From Diphasiastrum complanatum (lineage: Eukaryota; Streptophyta; Lycopodiopsida; Lycopodiales; Lycopodiaceae), in contig CM055106.1 of assembly GCA_029204225.1 (NCBI GenBank), forward strand, positions 3,824,039 through 3,888,038: DNA of 64,000 nt, read 5' to 3'. Positions 1-12,038 of the stretch are shown here, piece by piece. Position 1 is the first letter of the stretch. Each line of letters begins with the position of its first letter. The notes below the pieces were generated by a model, which saw only the letters and a program-made list of their open reading frames with translations, had not been told where the DNA came from and ran no database searches. Made by a program: the position numbers and the translations under genes.

Positions 1-200
1 CAGAGTGCAGCCTCCAGAGGGAGAACCCTGAGGAGAGCTGAATGGATCAAAAAAGATGAGCGCACAATGGAGATTCATCGTTTTCCATCCATAAATGAAG
101 ATTCTACTTCATGCAGAATTGAAGACTACAAGAAGCAGCATGTAGGGCATGGGAAAAGATTTGAAGCCGAAGTATGAAGTAGAGGACTGCAGCTTCAGTC

Positions 201-719
201 ATGCACCACAATCAGCTGCAATCCAATTCGGTGGAATGGCAACCAATTGTCATCAGCACCGTTGAGAAGATCAAAATGATCTTCGCTCAAGTCGCTGCAT
301 CAGGACAGGAGCACCAGGTCCTAGCACCACAACAGTTGATGTACTTCATGAAATCTCTACCGATGTTCTATCAGCCGCTGAGAATGCTCATAATGAGTCT
401 ACCAGATATGACATTCGACAAAGCTGTCAGTCTTGTCGCTGATGAGAGACTGATGAGAGATGAAGGAGAGGGAAGCAGTGATCAAGAGAAAGCTCTCTTC
501 ATGAAAGGAAAGATGAAAAATAAAAACAAGCCAAGATTCAGAAGACGAAGTCCTCGAATCAGCAATCTTCTTCCTGCGATCACTGTCACAAACCAGGCCA
601 TACAGCCAACAAATACTGGTTTAATCCAGCAATACCTTGCATGCACTGCAAGAAGAAAGGACATTTTGCATACGATTGCAGATTCAACCCAAAAAGAAAG
701 AACAAAGTTGAAAAGGCAA
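201..719 (+). pseudogene. copia copy 1 gag with CCHC zinc knuckle
   Basis: The frame starting at 201 is UBN2-type Gag (LAPQQLMYFMKSLP, DMTFDKAVSLVADE) and ends in a basic KNKNKPRFRRR tract. The zinc knuckle CMHCKKKGHFAYDC (638-679, CX2CX4HX4C) is in another frame, so a frameshift separates the capsid part from the nucleocapsid part. It would package element RNA if intact. Confidence 0.8.
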
Positions 720-799
720 TTGTTGCAGAGTCATCAAAGGATGCTGAAAGAGGTGACAAAGCTTTCACGATACTCGATGAAGCTTCAACAAGCTACTTT

Positions 800-1158
800 G
801 AACACGACTACGATGTAGTCATTGATTCAGGAGCAACATCACACATAATCTGCAACAAGAAGTCTTGATCGACTTTCGCGAACTCAAAGACAACAGAGTA
901 GTGATTCTAGGTGATGGGAACAGACATGATGTCAAAGGCATTGGCACTCTACAACTGCGAACACTGTCAGGCCAAGCGGAGCTACCAAGAGCACTTTATG
1001 TGCCCTCACTCAGAAATGATCTACTATCTTTCTCCAAGATGGCAGATCTAGGCATTCGAGTTTTGTTCGACGACAACACTTGTCGTATGATCGAGAAGAT
1101 GACAAACAAGTTGTTGACGGTCGGATGCAGAGAAGCAAACCTCTACAGGCAAAAATAG
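800..1158 (+). pseudogene. copia copy 1 aspartic protease
   Basis: The catalytic DSGA triad is intact at 824-835 (VIDSGATSH). A TGA at 866-868 then closes the frame, and the rest of the protease (VVILGDGNRHDVKGIG, ALYVPSLRNDLLS) continues in the next frame from 865 to 1158: a single frameshift or stop just after the active site. Confidence 0.8.
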
Positions 1159-1199
1159 TCAGCACCTTTGATAGCATATTGAATGCATCAAAAAATGAA

Positions 1200-2050
1200 G
1201 ATCATCTCTAGCATAGGAGAATGTATCATCTGAACATGCGGAGCCTGTATGACATGAGCAAAAAAGACACTGTCACAGGTCTCAAGAGTTCAAAGCCCGA
1301 AACTGAGCTCTGCGAAGCTTGTCAGAAAGGCAAGCAACATCGGAATCCATTCACGCATGAGGGAAGAAGAGCCAAGGAAGTTCTTGAGCTCGTCCACTTT
1401 GATGTCTGTGGACCGAATGAAGATGGATTCGCTCTCAAGTTCAAGATACTTTCTGACGTTCATAGATGATTATTCTGGATGACCATGATCTACTACTTGA
1501 AGAAAAAAATCCGAAGTGTTTGATTCCTTCAAGAAGTTTGTGGCATTTGCAGAGCGACACACCTCAAAAAAGATACAGATCCTTAGATCTGACAACAAAG
1601 GTAAATACAAAAGCACAGAATTCTCAAGATTCTACGAAGAACAGGGGATAGAACACCATTCACTCCTGCATACACACCAGAATACACTGGTGTGGCAGAA
1701 AGAAGAAACATAACACTAGTCGAAGGAGACAGATGCATGATGGCACAAGCTCAATTGCAGGTCAATTCTGGGCTGAGACAATAGCTGCAGTTGTACACCT
1801 ATAGAACAGATCTACAACGACAACGCTGGAAAACAAAACACCATACGAAATGTGGACAGGCAGAAATCCTGATCTGTCATATGTACATGTGTTTGGAGTG
1901 GCAACATACAAGCACATTCCCAAAGAAAAAAGAAGCAAGCTCGATGACAAATCTGAGCAAACAATCATGGTTGGCTACTCAAACAGAACACATGTGTACA
2001 GGCTCTACAATCCAACCACAAAGAAGGTTGTTTCGAACAGAGATGTGAAG
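1200..2050 (+). pseudogene. copia copy 1 GAG-pre-integrase and integrase
   Basis: The zinc-binding end (CEACQKGKQH) and the first catalytic-Asp context (VHFDVCGPN) read at 1221-1469. The core then changes frame more than once (RSDNKGKYKSTEF at about 1588). The C-terminal part (MWTGRNPDLSYVHVFG, VGYSNRTHVYRLYNP) runs from 1850. The integrase would need several repairs to be functional, so the copy is dead. Confidence 0.78.
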
Positions 2051-2397
2051 TTCGATGAGTCCACATTCCCTGGACTGAAAGACGAAAGAGGCCATGAGAT
2101 CTTCACACTGCTGCCTATTCAAGAGGGAGATCGAGGAATAGACATCAAATTAGAATGCAGAGCCACAAACTCCAGAGCAACAAGAAGCAGAGGATCAACC
2201 CCACGAACAAACAAACGTTTGAGCAACGACGAAACGAACCTCAAAGGTCAACAAGACAAAGAAGACCTCCAGACCGCTACACTGACAATCTTCAATGGAG
2301 CGAAGACATGCAATTTGAATACTGCAACTTCACAGAAGAACCAGCAACATATCAAGAAGCTATTCAGAGTCCAGAGGGAGAATTCTGAAAGTAGGCA

Positions 2398-3108
2398 ATG
2401 TCAGAGGAGATTGAGTCAATGAGGCAAAATGAGACATGGACATTAGAGCCATTGCCAGAAAACAGAAAGATAGTCGACTGCGAGTGGGTGTATAAGAAAA
2501 AGATGAAATCAGATGGCACCATTGGCCGCTACAAAGCCAGACTTGTCGTGAAGGGCTACATACAAAGATATGGTGTCAATTATTTCGACACATATTCGCC
2601 CATGGTCAAGATGACAAGCATAAGGCTACTCCTTGCATATGCCACATAGTACAATCTAGAAATTCACCAGATTGATGTGAAAATAGCCTTTCTCCATGGA
2701 GATCTAGAGGAAAAATTTTTCATGAAGCAACCTGAAGGCTATAAAGATCCCGACAACAGACAATATGTCTATCGATTGCCGGGATGCATCTACAGTCTAA
2801 AACAAACATCATGAGTCTAGTATAAAGACCTTGATAGTCTTCTGAAGTCTCTAGACTTCAATCCTACTCAACCAGACTGCAATGTCTACATTAAGAGAGT
2901 AGGCAAGGATTTTGTGATATTGACCATTTTCATGGATGATTTGCTGATGATAGGAAATTCTTTGATGTTGATAAAAGACACAAAAAGTCAGATTTATGAA
3001 AGCTACGAAATCACAGATCTAGAAGAAGCAACAAAATGCCTAGGGCTGGAGATCAGAAGAGATCAAACAAAGGGCAAAATGATAGCTGGAGCCAAGTTCA
3101 CGAAGTAG
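2398..3108 (+). pseudogene. copia copy 1 reverse transcriptase
   Basis: The RT start is typical ([22 protein letters not shown], here in two parts, then KARLVVKGY). Stops interrupt at 2647 and about 2815. The active-site box reads FMDDLLM near 2930 where copia normally has YVDDLL; the two catalytic Asp residues are kept. Confidence 0.8.
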
Positions 3109-3129
3109 GATTGCCCAAAAATGGAAGAA

Positions 3130-3775
3130 GAAGAACAAAGGATGGCAAGTATACCCTACCAGAACTTAATCGGTAGTCTGATGTACTTGACAATTTGTAC
3201 TAGACCTGATCTGGCTTTCTATGTTTACGCCTTGAGCCAATTCTCTTCCAATCCTGGCATGACACATTGGCAAATGGCAAAATGAATCCTACAGTATCCG
3301 CAGGGTACCTAGACTATTCGATTAACCTACAGAGCTGAAAACAAAGAAAACGAATTCGAGCTGCATCACTACAGTGATGCAAGTTGGGTGAGCTACAAAG
3401 ATGACATCAAATCCATTGTTGGAGGATGTACAATAGCGTGCGGAACTGCAATCAGCTAGATATGCAAAAAGCAAACCTTGGTGGCTCAATCCTCTTGTGA
3501 AGCTGAATATGTCGCAGCTTCAAAGGTCACGAATGAGGTAGTGTGGCTATAGATGATGTTGGAGGCAATCAGGATACCACAAGAGGGGCCAAGCACAATG
3601 ATGATGGACTCTCAAAGTGCCATGTATCTGTCCCAGGATCTTGTCTTCCATTCAAAGACAAAGCACATACCTCTGAAGTACATCACATTCGAGATTTGAT
3701 CTCGAAAGGAGAGCTCCAGGTCTAGTATATAAAATTAAAAAATATGATTGCAGATCTGCTCACAAAATCGCTCGA
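3130..3775 (+). pseudogene. copia copy 1 RNase H
   Basis: It contains the SLMYLTICTRPDLAF segment (about 3175) and the RNase H motifs YSDASW and SCEAEYVAA, ending in ADLLTKSLDKPLF. TAG stops at about 3457, 3550 and 3723 break the frame. This closes the pol polyprotein. Confidence 0.75.
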
Positions 3776-3836
3776 CAAGCCACTCTTTGCCAAGCAAAGA
3801 AAGGCAATTGGATAAAATGTACAAAGCTGCAAGGTT

Positions 3837-4160
3837 CAAGAGGAGTGTCAAAAATGGTGAAGTCCTGCAACTTTGTCGTAGCACGGACAAGAAACGAAGG
3901 TCAAACGAGAACAATTCACGACAGTCAATGTCCTTTGACTCGAAGCACAAACAATTCACGAATCATTTGTGAATCGTAAACACACCTCTAGGACCGCAAA
4001 CCGCGAAGGGGCGCAAAACAAAAAAAAACTACGAAAGAGACGAAAAGAATGAAAGCAAACGGGAGATTACGAAACAAACAAAGAGGAATTTTTCACGCTG
4101 CCAACTGGCAGCTCAACAGGCTTGGAGTCATAGACTTCACGCCACAAGTCCCGGAAAGTT
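3837..4160 (+). repeat. putative polypurine tract and 3' LTR start of copia copy 1
   Basis: The purine run CAAGAGGAG is followed directly by TGTCAAAAATGG at 3846, the expected tract-LTR junction about 60 bp after the end of pol. The LTR must be cut short, because a second copia internal region starts by about 4160. There is no matching 5' LTR in the window to confirm it. Confidence 0.45.
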
Positions 4161-4239
4161 TTAGGTTTTGGGAGAAGAAGTGACAACCTCTACAAACTCA
4201 GTCACTACAATTCTTCTAGTTGTCAAGCTCCATATACAA

Positions 4240-5280
4240 CTACTTCTGAATTATTTGATATCTTTTGGCATTACAAATTAGGCCATATAAATTCCAATTG
4301 TATTCAACAAATGTCAAAAAAAAATTTAATGCAAGATTTTCCTTCCATTGTCAAATCCAATTTTCCATGTACAAGTTGTATTAGCAGCAAGCATGTTAGA
4401 AGTTCAATCACTTCAGATTCAGTATGTTCTTCTAAAAATTTGCTAGATCTTGTACACATAGACATTTGTGGTCCCATGCAGACTATTTCCACAGGGGGAG
4501 TTGTCTACATTTTGACTATTATTGATGACTTCTCTCGAAGGACTGCAACATAATTTTTGAAGAACAAATTTGATACTCTCAAATTATTTATGCAGTTCAA
4601 GGCATCATAAAAAAAATCGACCCAGAGAAGAAATAAAGCTCTATGCTCTAATGCAGGGGGAGTATTTATCTCCAACAAATTCAAAGACTTCTGGAAGGCA
4701 ACCGGAATACAACAACATTTTACAACAAGCTCACCTCAGTCCAATGATGTAGCTAAATGGAAGACTCAGTCACTCATTGAGAGTACCAAGAGCATGCTGG
4801 CCCATGCAGCTCTTCCAAAGAAGTTCTGGGCAGAAGCTGTTACTATAGTAGCCTACCTTCAAAATCAATTCATTTCAAAGGCCCAAAATGGCAAGACACC
4901 TTATGAGGCATGGACAAGATCAAAGCCATCACTCAACCATATCAAAGTGTGTGGATGTTTTGCTTCCAGTCAGAGATTTGCTGATCTCTAGAAAAATTTG
5001 ACCCAACGATCGATTTTCATTGGCTATTCCTCAGACTCGAAGGCATACAAGCTCTACAACCTGGACACTCAGAAAGCATACACATGTAGAGACGTCATTT
5101 TTGTGGAAGACCAATTTTTCGACCACAAGGAGAAAGCTACAACAAAATCCGACCCAAGGGTCGAATATTCAAAATTTGATACTGATTCGGAAAATGAGTC
5201 AAAAATTATCAAATCGAACAGCATCAAAGGATCAAATTTCAACATAGAAGATCAAATTGATCTAGATAGCCTCCATCCTT
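4240..5280 (+). pseudogene. copia copy 2 integrase
   Basis: Pre-integrase HYKLGHINSNCIQQMS is followed by CTSCISSKHVRSS and VHIDICGP. The core is degraded between about 4550 and 4790. The C-terminal domain (SMLAHAALPKKFWAEAV, FIGYSSDSKAYKLYNLD) reads well with one TAG at 4989. A deletion then joins it to late RT. Confidence 0.78.
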
Positions 5281-5963
5281 ATTCATGGATAATCCGGCCT
5301 GTTACTTTTGTAGGAACTCAATACTATTTCAAAGGCACCAAACTTGTAGTTCTAAACAAGAATGGCTTTTATCCAAACTCGACAGACTCGAATATTCACT
5401 TCAAGTATGTTTCAGATCTTTCCATTATCACTACTCATTATGTAAATGATGTTTTATTACTCAGTAACAATATGAAGTCAATGAAAGATCTGAAATGCAT
5501 GTTAGCATTGGAGTACATTTTTTGAATCTGGCCCAACAGACTAATTTTTATCAGTCAACAGAAAAATCAACCCATCAGCCAATATTCTCAAAGGCTACAC
5601 AGATGCAGATTGGGCTTTCAGCACCAGAATATCGACTTTGGGTTTGTGTTTTCATACAATCAAGACTCAATCTATCACAGCAAAAAACAGTACTCAGTAG
5701 CATTATCGTCCACAGAATCGGATTTTTCAGTTGCCTCAATTACTACCAAGGAGGCAATTTGCCTGACAAGCCTGCTTGCAGATATCGAATTTTTTCAGTC
5801 ACATTCAATGTCCATCTATTGTGACAACCAAAGCACAAGGGTAATTTCTTTGGTTTACTGTAGCACAGAGTCTATGGCAGTAGATTACTTCACCAAGAAA
5901 CACTATCTCAGATTTAACAATCAGCTAAATCTGAAGATCGAAGTTTTCCAAGATCCACATTAA
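5281..5963 (+). pseudogene. copia copy 2 late RT and RNase H
   Basis: YVNDVLLLSNN near 5440 replaces the YVDD box (first catalytic Asp to Asn). RNase H follows in another frame with KQYSVALSSTESDFSVA, YCDNQST and the pol end KIEVFQDPH, stop at 5961-5963. The early RT and part of the connection domain are deleted. Confidence 0.78.
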
Positions 5964-5970
5964 GGGGGAA
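5962..5970 (+). other. polypurine tract of copia copy 2
   Basis: AAGGGGGAA overlaps the pol stop codon and abuts TGTTGGAATT at 5971. Plus-strand DNA synthesis would prime here, so 5971 is the first base of the 3' LTR. Confidence 0.75.
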
Positions 5971-7330
5971 TGTTGGAATTTGACTTACATATCAAACAAG
6001 TACTCAGAGATAAAACTATTTTTCAATGGTTAATCTCTGCCTTGGAGTACAAACTCAAGTTTGGAAAGTACACTGTGCGATAAATTTTTGCATTTGGGTT
6101 TCACTCTCTATAAATTAGTAACATCAGCTTCATGTAAAATACTTACATGAAACACTATGTAGGCTTCTAAGTATAAATATTTTTAGAATCCAAAATTCTA
6201 AGATATAACAATTCATTAAATTAGAATCTCTAGGAGATCCATTAAAATTAAAATGATCTTAGCTCAAGTCTGAGTATCCCAGATACTCTCTTGAATTACA
6301 TGCCCCTGTTTTTAGCATCAAATGCAAGAAAATAGCAACCATTCAATCTTTAAAAAATTTGTCTGTCCCCTATAATAACCGAATATCTAATAAAAAATTC
6401 TGTGGCAGAATATCATCCACTAGGTTAATTAAATTCTCCACAAGTTTAAAAAACTTACCTTGTGATAATGTCTGTGAGATTTATAGGCTCTCAATGAAAC
6501 ACTGGAGTAAAGAGATCCAGATTTTTAAAATTTTCAATGTAGATTTAGGTGCAAGAGATCTCAAGTGAATTGGTTCACTATAGATCAAGTTAATGGAATT
6601 TGTTTGGAGGTGGGTTGGGCATCCAACCTGGTGAATTTTGCCAAAGAGCACCAAATCTTGGTGGTTATATCACAAAAACTCAAGGTTGCATTGTCAATCT
6701 AGGTTTTGAGAGTTCTAAATGATTTTGAGATACTAGTTGCATTGTTTCACTCCTACTCATAGTTCTTGAGTGTTTTTTGGCTTGAAATAGATTCATAGAG
6801 GTGTGTGAAGCTCATGTATAGTGTGTGATCCAAATTATCTTGGATTTCCTTCATTTGTGAAACGACAAGATCTACTAACTCAAGTTGATTGGCATTGGTG
6901 GAGAGGTTGATCTCTCCTTTGTGATCAAGACCTTGTTAAGTGGATCTAGCTCTTTTAGGCACACATCTTAGTGAGAGAATAGAATCACACTTTTTTAAAT
7001 TTCAAATCCAGCCCAAGGATGAAGGATGGATTGAATGTATCAAGCTTGATGTGAAAAAGATGCTTGAAATAACAAGGTTTTTAGAGCTAGTTTGGACGTA
7101 GTTTGCCATTAAGTGGATTTTGAGATCAAAGGGATCAAAATCATAATGAATTGATCCATGCTAGGTACTGTACAGACTAAGATGCTCAGGAACTTGTGAG
7201 ATCACCAAAATTTGGATGGTTGGTGTTTCTACAAGGTAGATCCAAATCTAGTGTATGATTGCTTGTTGGAAAGCTACTGAAGTCTAGTTTGTGATGCAAA
7301 TGTTTTAAAGCCAAAAGGAATTGTCTTGAA
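5971..7330 (+). repeat. 3' LTR of copia copy 2 and unassigned sequence beyond it
   Basis: The LTR begins TGTTGGAATTTGACT. Its end cannot be set because the 5' LTR is absent. From about 6600 the sequence is AT-rich and non-coding, with no motif I recognise. Confidence 0.5.
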
Positions 7331-8194
7331 AAAATTATTGTCATTCAAATGAAGGTGGAAAGGGCACCCAACCTGGTTAGACATGCCAAGGAAGGCTCAC
7401 AACTAGCTTAGATCCAAGTGCTACAAGAAGAAAATGATGAAGTAAAGCAAGTATGCTGCAACAATCAAGGTGGAAATGGCTTCATTCTCTCATGGCATTT
7501 GCATGGATGCACCAACAATTTCTATGGAGAAAAATCCTTGGTGGATTGATATTAGGACAAAGTCACATATCACTTGCAAAAGAGAGTATTTTTCTTTATT
7601 CACTTGGCCATTCTTGTTCTAAGGAGTCTTTTCTTGTTTCAAATGGTGTTGAATATGAGATTAATGGAATAGAAGCCATTCCTATTTAGCTTGAATCAAG
7701 AAAGAAAGCAAAGCTTGAAAATGTGTTGTATGTCCCTTCATTTTCTAGAAATGTGTTGAGTGTGAGTCAATCAGTTGACAAAGGATGTAATGTCAAATTT
7801 GATTGCAATGTTTGCTTTATCATCAAATGAGAGAAAGTCATACAAAATGGATTAGAGATGGTAGGCTTTTCAAGCTTAATATTTGTGTGAGAACTAATCC
7901 ACGTTGGAAGTGAAAGAAGCTAAAAGAGAGCTCATTTCTCAAGAGGAGAGGATCGAGCACTCAAATCTCAATTCCATGGACGATGACTCTTATGTTCACA
8001 TCAAGAATAGTGTTTCTTATGTGATTGAAACTGTTGCAAATGGTGGTGACGTCAAGAAGACTTCAAGGATCAAGGAGGTGCACCAAGAAGGCACCATCTC
8101 AAGTGTGCCAAGGATCGAGGAGGAGAGTCCTTCTTCTCAAGTTATGATTCCAAGAAGAATATCAAGATACATGGCTATGTGGCTAAATAAATAA
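7330..8194 (+). pseudogene. copia protease/pre-integrase remnant
   Basis: Scattered frames read as a copia protease: a degraded WWID-like start near 7540, then VLYVPSFSRNVLSVSQSVDKGCNVKFD (split over a stop) at 7722-7803. The open frame 7904-8194 is acidic and unrecognised, and lies where a copia linker would be. It has no zinc knuckle or RT and is too decayed to assign a family. Confidence 0.5.
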
Positions 8195-8208
8195 ATAAAA
8201 ATAAGTGT

Positions 8209-8700
8209 ACCTTTCTAACCATAGTTCTAATTGAGACTAATATAGTTTCAATGGAAAGCGCTCAACGAGAGCTTTCCAATAATACCCTACATGACATAGT
8301 TTTGAGTTATGATTAAAAAATTATGGTGAGTCAAAAACAAATTTGTTACCTTTGATATCACTTTTGAGCGTGGTTGACCTATCAAAAAGGTCAACCGCGC
8401 TTGAAAGATATACCAAATATGACCCAAAAAAAAAAATTGATTGCCCATAACTTTCTAGCCATAGCTCAAATTGAGACGATTATAATGCCATTAGAAAGCC
8501 CTCGACGAGAGCTTTCAATCGCACATGTATGACATATTACGTTAAAAAATTATGGGCAATCAAAAATTTTGATTAACTTCAATATCGGTTTCAAGCACTT
8601 TTGACTGATCAAACTTGGTCAAACTAGTCAACCACGCTGGAAATCGATATAAAAATTCACCAAAATTTTTGACTGCACAAAACTTTGGCTAACAATACTT
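8209..8700. repeat. diverged tandem repeat, about 230-240 bp unit
   Basis: The segment ACTTTCTAGCCATAGCTC at about 8450 repeats ACCTTTCTAACCATAGTTCT at 8209, and both units run through a GAGAGCTTTC motif, an AAAAAATTATGG motif and a GTCAACC motif in the same order. A third partial unit starts near 8670. The unit is non-coding. Confidence 0.65.
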
Positions 8701-9419
8701 TTTTAATCATAAGTCAGAACTTAATCGTAACTTAGTAAATTTCAAATCTGAGTATTTTGATTGAGCCATGTGTAAGAGAAAATTTTGAGAAAAAAAGTAA
8801 ACAACATCTTTTTATAAAGCCTTTTTTGAGCTCGAATGTTCTCTAATGAATCTATCATTTGGCAAAAAGATGAGACCCTCAAAATATATTTGCACATGAC
8901 ACCATGTCATATTTGTAATCATCATGTGCCACATCACACGACATTGATTTTCACCTATTGGTAAGATGGGCAGTGCCTTCATTTTCATACTAATCGAGTC
9001 CTTGCCACGTGTCAAAAACACCTCAATTGTACTCAGCCCATGTACACTTTTTCTCCACATCCCTCCATCATACTAAAATTTAACTCATACTTGCACTTAC
9101 TTGCCAAGGAAACTATGAATTAAAAGTTTCTAGTCAAACTCTTGCCACAAATTTTAAGAATCTTTGCGCATAAAATCCAACTCTTTACAGCCCATTAACA
9201 ATCATTGACTTAACTTACTATTTTTAGCACTCATTTCATTTTTCATGAGGCATAAACATGTGAAAAAGTTGCACAATGAAACATGGCCTAAGTAGTATAA
9301 GATTTTCTTGTACAACTATAAACATGTGTGCTTGAGAATCCTCATACATGATTTCCATTGTGGGTATTTGATTCGAAGCATAAATTCATTAAAATGATTC
9401 CAAGATCTATATCATCATA
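8701..9419. other. AT-rich stretch, nothing recognised
   Basis: I see no coding motif, LTR end or primer site here on either strand. The minus-strand open frame at 8812-9060 has no recognisable domain. Confidence 0.5.
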
Positions 9420-10440
9420 TCTTAGGAATGAGAAGACACGAACTGATAGCCAATAAGCTAATCTACAAAAGAGAGGTATGATACTTCCTAGAAAAAATCC
9501 ATCGAAAACTCATTCCTTGCTCGTTGACAAAAAAGCTAGCGCCAAGCAATTGTACATTGACTATTGAGCACTCAATAAGGTCAATACAAGAAAGCATTAT
9601 TTTACACCACAAGATGGATGACTTATTTGTTTAGCTAGAAAGGCCTCTATATTCTCCATGATCGACTTGATATTTGGCTATTACCATATACAAGTACATA
9701 AACAAACATGATTGAAAGACAACATTATGCACTTTGTTGGGCATACATATGCCCATTGTTTCTTCTTAAGTTACAAATGGCCCTCTCACTCTCAAAATGA
9801 TAAAACAATGTGCTCAAACTCTTAATAGGTCAATTTGTTCTAGTTATTCCTACAAAATTCTTGTTATCTATTCTACCTTGGCGGATCATGCCATCCATGT
9901 TGAGTTAACTAGTAAACAACAATTGTATTCTAATAGTTCTAAGCGTTCTCTTGTTGATAATGAAATTGAGTTTCTAGGTTTTTCTATAAAATCAAATGGC
10001 ACTATTTGTCTTTACATATCCATTTGCTTCTACTAACACACGACATACATATGTTTCTTGTATTAAAAACACACTTAAGAAAAATCCATTGTTCACTTTG
10101 TCCAGGTTCTCTCCTCTCTCCTCTCGTAACAATAATACACAAGGGACTTGTATGCACATGCACTTTCGAGTGTCAAGCCTCTTGTGATAAACTTAAACCT
10201 TGCTAACCACTGCACATATTTTGTATCTACCTAACTTTGATAGTCATTTCATTGTTGAAAGTGATGGGAGTATCGTTAGAGTGAATCCCATGATTGGGCA
10301 AGATTCCATTATCATAGCTTATGAGTCTAGAAAACTTTGTTCCTATATAACAAGGTATCCCTCTCATAACAAAAACATTCCTTGCCATTTTTCATGCTCT
10401 TAAGAAGTGGAGACCTACGCTACAGGGCATACCACATTCT
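9420..10440 (+). pseudogene. Ty3/gypsy RT and RNase H remnant
   Basis: Broken RT is followed by the ALNKVNTRKHYFTP block (about 9567), SMIDLIFGYYHIQVHKQ (about 9656) and EIEFLGFSI (9963). RNase H reads DSHFIVESDGS and PIAYESRKL-like IIAYESRKL at 10200-10400. The run LKKWRPTLQG near 10400 is its continuation. Frames change repeatedly and the active-site YxDD is lost. Confidence 0.72.
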
Positions 10441-11014
10441 TTTTTATATTTGCATCTACCACCAGTCTCTCTACCACCTATAGACCCAAAGAGATCTAAA
10501 AGAATGTCTCTTTTGTTGATTGTAATCCTTAGAGGCCTTTCATTTCTACATCATTATTGACTTGAAAAAAGCAATTCTATAGTTGATTGACTACATGTTC
10601 TACATGCCCATATCGGTTTGACATTATCCTTGAGGCCCAGGAACAATGCCTCGATTCTCGAGATCAAATGTTCTAGCTCATAGTTTCGCTTGATCTTGAG
10701 GCCATGACAATGGAAAATTGTACGATAAGCCTTTGAATGGCTCTAATCAAATTGCGTCCCAAAGATATGCCGGTAGTCTCCTTGAGAGTCGAACTCATTA
10801 AATGTATGCCATTGTCGCACATGAATAGTGAACAGATTTAAATCAACTAGTAACTATGTTGTGGAAAGGGGTTTAGCTGGAATTGTTCTCAGAGTCAACT
10901 CTGATCATAAGTTGGAAATGTCCAAACCAACCTCAGCTCAATGTTCATGCTAGTGTAAATGAAACTCTCTTCAACCCAAGGCCTTACAAAATTCTTTGGA
11001 GTAGATGACTAGGA
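10441..11014. other. non-coding flank between gypsy remnant and glycosyltransferase 3' end
   Basis: I found no domain, repeat boundary or RNA gene in this interval. Confidence 0.4.
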
Positions 11015-11250
11015 GTCCAATCTTTTCATCTACATCCGAAATCAAGAATTAGATGCCAAGGTCTAGCAACTTACAAAAGTACTAAAGACAACAATTTCAC
11101 ACCTCAAAGGTTGCCCCAGCAGCAAAGGTGAATGTAAAACTTGACTACAAATACCATCTGAATACAAATCATTCTAGAATGGAACTGCTTTAACAAGGTA
11201 GACTCATTTGCTTTGTCTTCAATCAGATTTGAAAAAAGTTACCACCTTAC
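11015..11250 (-). other. 3' end of the glycosyltransferase gene (last exon/UTR not resolved)
   Basis: On the minus strand the sequence after the exon 4 donor offers two possible short terminal exons: one after GATTTCGGATGTAG near 11015 (a six-codon tail then TAG) and one after TTGTATTCAG near 11160. Neither can be chosen by sequence alone. From here to about 10560 I see no TE coding sequence. Confidence 0.4.
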
Positions 11251-11514
11251 ATTCAAATGCTTGAGCTCCTCTTTGGAAGCCTGCACTGTGTTCCAATTGA
11301 GGATCGGAGAAATCAATGCAGAAGCAAGCCTGGGTCTCCCAGCTGCCACAAGAAATTGCAGAAGTGGCTCCATTGTTCTCTCATTGAGCAAGCCACCAAA
11401 AGTCAGTAGGAACCAAAGCCCTTCATGGAATGGAGTCAATTGTGTCATGAGGCGTACGTTGAGACGAGGATGCTTACAATAGAAACGCACACCATTGCGA
11501 CCTCTTTGCTTTTC
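11251..11514 (-). CDS. glycosyltransferase exon 4 (C-terminal region)
   Basis: This exon is 264 nt, phase 0, after acceptor ATATTCAG and ending at donor AAT|GTAAGG. It encodes residues 367-454, including a [11 protein letters not shown] stretch, the LTPFHEGLW segment and [10 protein letters not shown], which match the C-terminal helices of GT2 proteins. Reading through the donor gives a stop after three codons, so either a very short last exon follows or the protein ends here. Confidence 0.85.
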
Positions 11515-11999
11515 CTGAATATGCAGACTTACAGCAATTTGGAGAGATGTTGATGTTCATTAGAACTCTGATGTAACTTGCATCTAAGGATTCTAAACTC
11601 TGATATCCCTACGATTCCTCTTGCAGAAGGTAAATCATAACAAGCATAAAATAGAGAGCATGTCATAGTGGTCATATAAGGCTAGAAAGTACACCTGTTC
11701 AATGAGCCTTGGAAGCTGCTCACATGTGAACGACGGATGCCAATGATAACCAACGGCATCAGGTGCTAATTTTCTCCTGGAACCTCCTTGCCTCAATCGC
11801 ACTACATAGTCATCATTTGACAAATGATTCATTAGCTCTCCACTGAAAAAATGGCAGTTATCAATGCTGAAGGTGTCAAGACATATTATCTGGCAATAAA
11901 AACAGCTACCACTAGAAGGAAGAGAGCATGAAAACACAATGGACGCATTTATCCAACTCAAGTTTGATTGCTCTTCGGCAGAACTGTTTGGATTTGACC

Positions 12000-12038
<39 letters not shown>

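Larger units (their letters stand above)
1..3845 (+). mobile_element. Ty1/copia retrotransposon copy 1, decayed; 5' end outside window
   Basis: The order gag, zinc knuckle, protease, integrase, RT, RNase H is that of Ty1/copia. All domains are present but broken by stops and frameshifts. The 5' LTR lies left of the window; the 3' LTR probably begins at 3846 after a purine run. Confidence 0.85.
4160..5970 (+). mobile_element. Ty1/copia copy 2, internally deleted, with polypurine tract
   Basis: It starts inside the pre-integrase region and ends with pol, tract and LTR. Its protein is close to that of element B at 28.4-35.4 kb (shared QQMS, KTPYE, KxFQDPH ends), so the two belong to one lineage. 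Gag and protease are missing. Confidence 0.8.

Noticed and set aside
11802-11870. Alternative exon 3 acceptor at TTTTTTCAG
   Set aside because: It has the better pyrimidine tract, but the phase from exon 2 gives a stop two codons in, while TATGTAG gives perfect continuity.
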